Assembly: GCF_900109165.1 (NCBI RefSeq)
Contig: NZ_FNZF01000007.1
Coordinates: forward strand, 42,751 to 106,750
Length of the DNA stretch: 64,000 bases
DNA from: Bhargavaea ginsengi
GTDB lineage: Bacteria > Bacillota > Bacilli > Bacillales_A > Planococcaceae
Direction of reading: 5' to 3'
Made by a program: the position numbers and the translations under genes. Each line of letters starts with the position of its first letter. The first letter of the stretch is position 1. Under the pieces are notes generated by a model that did not search any database, had not been told where the DNA came from, and saw only the letters and a list, made by a program, of their open reading frames with translations. Shown here one piece after another: positions 60,158 to 64,000 of this stretch.

Positions 60158-61504
60158 TTGGACATTGCCATACGATTGGCAGCATTTGCTGCCTTAATCG
60201 CTTTCACCGCGTTTTTTGTCGCGAGTGAATTCGCAATTGTGAAAGTCAGGACGACCCGTATCGACCAGCTGATCGCCGAAGGAAACAGGAAAGCCATCCG
60301 GGCAAAAAAAGTCATCTCAAACTTGGATGAATACCTTTCCGCGTGCCAGCTCGGAATTACGATCACTGCTCTCGGTTTGGGTTGGCTCGGGGAACCGACC
60401 GTCGAGCGTATGCTCCATCCCCTCTTCGAACGCTTTAACATCGAGGGGAACATCTCCTCGCTGCTTTCGTTTATTATCGCATTCTCGGTTGTGACGTTCC
60501 TGCACGTGGTTGTCGGGGAACTTGCACCGAAATCGATTGCCATCCAGAAGGCTGAAGCGATTACCCTGAGCTTTTCCGGCCCCCTCATCGCTTTCTATCG
60601 GCTCATGTATCCGTTTATCCATACGATGAACGGCACGGCACAATGGCTGATCCGGTTGTTCGGATTCAAGCCGATGTCGGAATCCGAGGAAGCGCACTCC
60701 GAGGAAGAATTGCGGATGATTCTCTCAGACAGTCTGAAAAGCGGAGAAATCAACCAGTCCGAATACAAGTATGTAAACAAAATCTTCGAGTTTGATGACC
60801 GGATTGCCCGTGAAATCATGGCACCCCGCACCGAGATGATGACCGTCGATCAGGATATGACGCTACGCGAAGTCCTGGACGTCATGGGCGTTGAGCAATA
60901 CACACGCTATCCGGTGACAGACGGTGACAAGGACCACATCATCGGGCTGATCAACATGAAGAATCTCCTGACCGCTTATATTAAAGATCCATTAGCCGGC
61001 GATCGTCCGGTGACCGACTTTCTCCTGCCGATCATCCGTGTGATCGAATCAATCCCGATCAGCGAATTGCTTCTGAAAATCCAGCGAGAGCGGATCCATA
61101 TGGCTGTCCTCATGGATGAATACGGCGGCACGAGCGGTCTCGTCACAATCGAGGATATTCTCGAAGAAATCGTCGGTGATATCCAGGATGAGTTCGACGT
61201 CGATGAAGTCCCTGATGTTCAGGCAATTGGCGAAGGTCATTATATCTTCGACGCCAAAATGCTCATCGAGGACGTGAACGACATCCTCGGCATCCATATC
61301 GACGAAGAGGATATCGATACGATCGGCGGCTGGTTCATGGCCAAACGGTTTGATATCGTCAAAGGCGAGAAGATGATCGAACAGGGATATGAATTCCTCG
61401 TCAAGGACATGGAAGGCCATCATATCCTGTACGTCGAAGTCCAGAAAATTGAAGAGGAATCAGAATCCTTGCCGGCTGAAGATGCCGCAGCAACAGATTT
61501 CTGA
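60158..61504 (+). CDS. CNNM/CBS-domain (hemolysin C-like) membrane protein
   Basis: A 448-residue protein with a four-helix CNNM domain (about 1-200), two CBS domains (MTVDQDMTLREVLDVM and LPIIRVIESIPISELLLK blocks) and a C-terminal CorC/HlyC domain (EGHYIFDAKMLIEDVND onward), related to B. subtilis YhdP, MpfA and YugS. Some members export Mg2+ or regulate ion flux. The start is TTG behind AAAGGA. Its 5' region carries AGGAGG (60103) complementary to CCTCC (60121), which could fold over an alternative start. Confidence 0.88.
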   Translation: MDIAIRLAAFAALIAFTAFFVASEFAIVKVRTTRIDQLIAEGNRKAIRAKKVISNLDEYLSACQLGITITALGLGWLGEPTVERMLHPLFERFNIEGNISSLLSFIIAFSVVTFLHVVVGELAPKSIAIQKAEAITLSFSGPLIAFYRLMYPFIHTMNGTAQWLIRLFGFKPMSESEEAHSEEELRMILSDSLKSGEINQSEYKYVNKIFEFDDRIAREIMAPRTEMMTVDQDMTLREVLDVMGVEQYTRYPVTDGDKDHIIGLINMKNLLTAYIKDPLAGDRPVTDFLLPIIRVIESIPISELLLKIQRERIHMAVLMDEYGGTSGLVTIEDILEEIVGDIQDEFDVDEVPDVQAIGEGHYIFDAKMLIEDVNDILGIHIDEEDIDTIGGWFMAKRFDIVKGEKMIEQGYEFLVKDMEGHHILYVEVQKIEEESESLPAEDAAATDF

Positions 61505-61507
61505 TCC

Positions 61508-61540
61508 TTACCGGAAGCCCCTGCTTCCGGTTTTTTTGTT
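61508..61540 (+). terminator. Terminator of the CNNM/CBS gene
   Basis: ACCGGAAG and CTTCCGGT form an 8-bp stem followed by seven T residues. Confidence 0.9.
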
Positions 61541-61658
61541 TTCCGGACGGGAAAACCGCTGATGCTGACATAGGAATTCTGCCAGCCCGTTCCAAGTTTC
61601 CGACGGGAAAACATTCATCATGAAATTGGGGTATACTGTACAATCCGGAGGTGGAAAC

Positions 61659-62537
61659 ATGGACCTTTATTCAAATCTCAAACAGGGAGAACGGGGTGCC
61701 TGGCTCAGCATTACAACCTACCTGATACTGAGCACAGTCAAATTCATCGCAGGGGTCGCCGGATCGTCCGAGGCACTAAAGGCGGATGCGCTCAATAATA
61801 CAACAGACGTCATCGCCTCCGTCGCTGTTCTGATCGGCCTTCGGATCTCCCAGAAACCGCCGGACGACAACCACCGGTACGGCCATCTCCGGGCTGAAAC
61901 GATTGCATCCCTGATCGCCTCATTCATTATGGCGGCCGTCGGGATCCAGGTGCTGACGGATGCCATTGGCTCCATCTACAGCGAAGGTGCACAGACACCT
62001 TCCCCATATACAGGATTCATCGCCCTTGCAAGCGGCCTGATCATGTATGCCGTCTACCGGTACAATCTCCGCCTGTCCAAAAAAATCGGCAGTTCCGCTC
62101 TCCGGGCTGCCGCACTCGACAACCGTGCCGATGCCCTCGTGAGTTTAGGTGCCGCAGCCGGGATTGCCGGAGCCATCTTCGGATACCCGGTGATCGATAC
62201 GATCACCGCCCTGATCATCGCCCTTCTCATTCTGTTTGCCGCAGCTTCGATCTTTAAGGAAGCCGTCTACACGCTCACCGATGGCTTCGACGAAGAAGAG
62301 GGAGAAGCGCTCGCCCACCTGGCCGCATCTGTTCCAGGGGTTATCCGCCTCAAGGACTTCAAGGGAAGGATGCACGGAAATATGATTTTCATCGATCTGA
62401 CTGTCACTGTCGATCCATCCCTGAACGTCATAGAAAGCCACCGCATTACCGAGCAGATCGAGCGGCGGATGCAGAAAGTGAAGCCGCTCTCCACCGTACT
62501 CGTCCATATCGAGCCGGAATTTCCAAATAAGCCATGA
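61659..62537 (+). CDS. Cation diffusion facilitator, MneP/MneS-like
   Basis: A 292-residue CDF transporter: six helices (about 12-205), then a cytoplasmic ferredoxin-like domain (about 208-292). The metal sites are NNTTD in helix 2 and DNRAD (DxxxD) in helix 5, a pattern of Mn2+ CDFs such as MneP rather than the HxxxD of zinc exporters. The start follows CGGAGGTGG. A TATACT lies at 61632 with a weak -35. Mn2+ as substrate is inferred from these residues. Confidence 0.85.
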   Translation: MDLYSNLKQGERGAWLSITTYLILSTVKFIAGVAGSSEALKADALNNTTDVIASVAVLIGLRISQKPPDDNHRYGHLRAETIASLIASFIMAAVGIQVLTDAIGSIYSEGAQTPSPYTGFIALASGLIMYAVYRYNLRLSKKIGSSALRAAALDNRADALVSLGAAAGIAGAIFGYPVIDTITALIIALLILFAAASIFKEAVYTLTDGFDEEEGEALAHLAASVPGVIRLKDFKGRMHGNMIFIDLTVTVDPSLNVIESHRITEQIERRMQKVKPLSTVLVHIEPEFPNKP

Positions 62538-62558
62538 GCCCCGAGGGTTCATGGCTTT
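62530..62558 (+). terminator. Terminator overlapping the CDF stop codon
   Basis: AGCCATGA and TCATGGCT form an 8-bp stem that includes the stop codon; only a short T run follows. Confidence 0.6.
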
Positions 62559-62619
62559 AGCTGTCGCTAATAACGATTAAAGGACCATAAAGTAATTTCC
62601 CATTAACCAATACCCCGCC

Positions 62620-62709
62620 TTAAGACGACATCAGATACGTCACGATCGTTCCTATTACCAGACCGGCCAGTATCATGGCTCCGTACAGCCAGTAACTCCC
62701 TTTTGACAT
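62620..62709 (-). CDS. Small single-pass membrane peptide, 29 aa
   Basis: A 29-residue frame beginning MSKGSYWLYGAM with one hydrophobic helix (about 7-27). GGGGGCG stands ten bases before the ATG. Upstream on the minus strand, CATAGTATA fits the sigma-E/sigma-K -10 pattern CATANNNTA and an ATA lies about 16 bases further up. It could be a sporulation peptide; the call rests on pattern only. Confidence 0.5.
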   Translation of the reverse strand: MSKGSYWLYGAMILAGLVIGTIVTYLMSS

Positions 62710-62916
62710 GGCGATCGCCCCCTATTCGTCTTCTATACTATGCACGCCATCTGCCAATTATGGTGGGGCTCATCCGCAAGGTATTTGAAACTTTTCAGTC
62801 GCATAGTCGTATTAAGGTTGAAAACATTCCGAGTTATCCCTTCCCTGGAGAGCGGATAAACCTCAGAATGTGCATTTGACATGATTTTAGATAGATAGAA
62901 AAGGGGGGTTTTCAAT

Positions 62917-63477
62917 TTGCATGATGTAGTAGATCAGCGCAGGGTTATTTCTTTCACCATCGCCATCATCCTATTCATCCTTGCCTTTCTGGGTCCGGCC
63001 GCCATCCTGCTTCCGCTGAAGACAGGCTTCATTACACGGGAAGCGGAACTGATCGGCACAAGCGGCTGGTCGCTTATCACGGGTGGCATCGGATTTCTCG
63101 CGCTTGCTGCCGTTTTCGTCCTGTTTGCAGTCATGGAGAATCAAAAGAAAAAGTGGACATTCTCTCTTGTGCTGCTGGCTGTCGGAGTGACCGGCATCCT
63201 CCTTACCGTGAAAGACTACTATTATTACACGCCGGAACACTTTGTCATCAACGGTCCGTTCACCCTGACGAGTGAAACCTATGAGTGGTCGGATTTCGAG
63301 AGTGTTACAGAGAACCTGGCTAAGGAAGGCGGCACTTTGTACGTCGAATCCCTGGAATTTAAGATGAGAGATGGAGAGACTTATCATTTCGACCGGGGCA
63401 TGATTCTGCAGCGCTATCAGCCGGTAGTCAGCGCTGTCACGGCAAGCGGCGGTGAGCATATCCGAAACGGGGGCTGA
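62917..63477 (+). CDS. Hypothetical membrane protein, 186 aa
   Basis: A 186-residue protein with three hydrophobic segments (about 11-35, 49-72 and 79-98) and a soluble C-terminal half resembling a small PH-like beta domain (EHFVINGPFTLTSETYEWSDF). The start is TTG (TTGCATGATG) behind AAGGGGGG; the neighbouring ATG reads into a stop. No family was recognised. A strong bidirectional terminator follows. Confidence 0.7.
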   Translation: MHDVVDQRRVISFTIAIILFILAFLGPAAILLPLKTGFITREAELIGTSGWSLITGGIGFLALAAVFVLFAVMENQKKKWTFSLVLLAVGVTGILLTVKDYYYYTPEHFVINGPFTLTSETYEWSDFESVTENLAKEGGTLYVESLEFKMRDGETYHFDRGMILQRYQPVVSAVTASGGEHIRNGG

Positions 63478-63493
63478 AGTTCCCTGAAACACC

Positions 63494-63529
63494 GAAAAGC
63501 CCGGGAATCCAGCCCCGGGCTTTTCCTTT
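63494..63529. terminator. Bidirectional terminator
   Basis: GAAAAGCCCGGG and CCCGGGCTTTTC form a 12-bp stem between the convergent TTG-start gene and the lipoprotein gene. Confidence 0.9.
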
Positions 63530-63537
63530 TCGAATGA

Positions 63538-63867
63538 TCAGGAGTTGTCGTTCTCCTCATCCGTTTCATTCAGCATATCTTCATCATCTGATGTGTCATC
63601 CGTATTGGCATCATTCGTATCACCATCGGTTGAATCCGTGTCCGTCTCCGTTTCGGTGTCGGTTTCAGAATCTGTGTCTACATTCACATCGGTGTCTTCA
63701 CCACCATCTGTTCCGCCATCACCTGCAGGTGCCTGTTCTTCCACTGGATCCTGCTCGTCCACATCCACGTTGACATCATCATCTTCCCCGTCTCCGCCAC
63801 ATGCGGCGAGCATGCCGGCAGACAGGAATGCCGCTGCTCCGAGTTTTAACCATTTGCTTGTTGCCAT
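63538..63867 (-). CDS. Acidic low-complexity lipoprotein
   Basis: A 109-residue lipoprotein with signal KLGAAAFLSAGMLAAC, Cys23 being the likely lipid site, followed by about 85 residues of Asp, Thr, Glu, Gly and Asn with repeated DTDSETDTETETDTD units. The mature part has almost no hydrophobic residue, so it is probably a disordered acidic chain on the outer membrane face. The start follows AGAGGAGGAG. No function is known; similar chains may bind cations. The remaining 133 bases to the window end hold only its upstream region. Confidence 0.82.
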   Translation of the reverse strand: MATSKWLKLGAAAFLSAGMLAACGGDGEDDDVNVDVDEQDPVEEQAPAGDGGTDGGEDTDVNVDTDSETDTETETDTDSTDGDTNDANTDDTSDDEDMLNETDEENDNS

Positions 63868-64000
63868 AGATGTACTCCTCCTCTTTGACTGTGCGTCTAC
63901 TTTCTCTACACATCCTTACCCGCTTGAGTACAGGTTAACCATTTTTTGAAATGCAACGAGTCACAAAAGCGCAAGCGCCCGTTTAGCAACGTACAAACTG

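Noticed and set aside
63545..63949. Serine/valine-rich plus-strand frame opposite the lipoprotein
   Set aside because: Low-complexity shadow of the acidic repeats; the minus strand has the ribosome binding site, signal peptide and lipobox.

Overview
The window looks like a mid-to-high-GC member of the Bacillota, most likely Planococcaceae/Caryophanaceae (for example a Bhargavaea- or Planococcus-like genome; the genus is inference). The evidence is GC content in the mid-50s by eye, GGAGG-type ribosome binding sites, TTG and GTG starts, and gene content and order that largely mirror the yhe-yha-yhf segment of Bacillus subtilis. No rRNA, tRNA, CRISPR array, prophage or insertion sequence was seen.

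Layout. 0.1-3.3 kb: a MacAB-like exporter operon. 3.5-7.6 kb: small membrane proteins, a LysE/ArgO-type exporter, a GNAT acetyltransferase and an S9 peptidase. 7.8-15.3 kb: acyl-CoA ligase lcfB with a FadR-type operator, a Bce-type two-component/ABC module, lipoate ligase lplJ and a YhfH-like zinc-ribbon peptide. 15.6-20.8 kb: an RDD protein, a second YhfH-like peptide, the glyoxylate shunt (aceA-aceB) and a divergent LytTR regulator. 21-24.9 kb: a deaminase, hemE-hemH, a heme monooxygenase and a cold-shock gene. 25-36 kb: an M20 hydrolase, a C45/AAT-like enzyme, ecsAB, hit, trpP with a TRAP-type leader, yhaH, scoC, an SscA-like spore peptide, prsA, and a cupin. 36-46.5 kb: yhaM-yhaN-yhaO, yhaQ-yhaP, an XRE operon, yhzD, yhaR and a VOC protein. 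46.6-50.9 kb: hemZ, yheA-yheB, a ferritin-like protein and yheE. 51-57.4 kb: a duplication scar, an MFS transporter and bmrC-bmrD with a two-peptide leader and attenuator. 57.5-63.9 kb: a chromate transporter, a RlmI-type methyltransferase, a CNNM/CBS membrane protein, a CDF transporter and an acidic lipoprotein.

Functional themes are acetate and fatty-acid metabolism (aceAB, lcfB, yhaR), heme synthesis and turnover (hemE, hemH, hemZ, hmoB), envelope stress, drug export and secretion (Bce-like module, ecsAB, prsA, bmrCD), and RNA/DNA turnover (yhaM, yhaN, yhaO).

The most unusual signal is not a gene. Nine intergenic spots hold arrays of short motifs repeated at exactly 21 bp (20 bp in one), about two helical turns. 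There are five motif types, and four of them occur exactly twice in the window with matched architecture. I do not know a described name for these elements.
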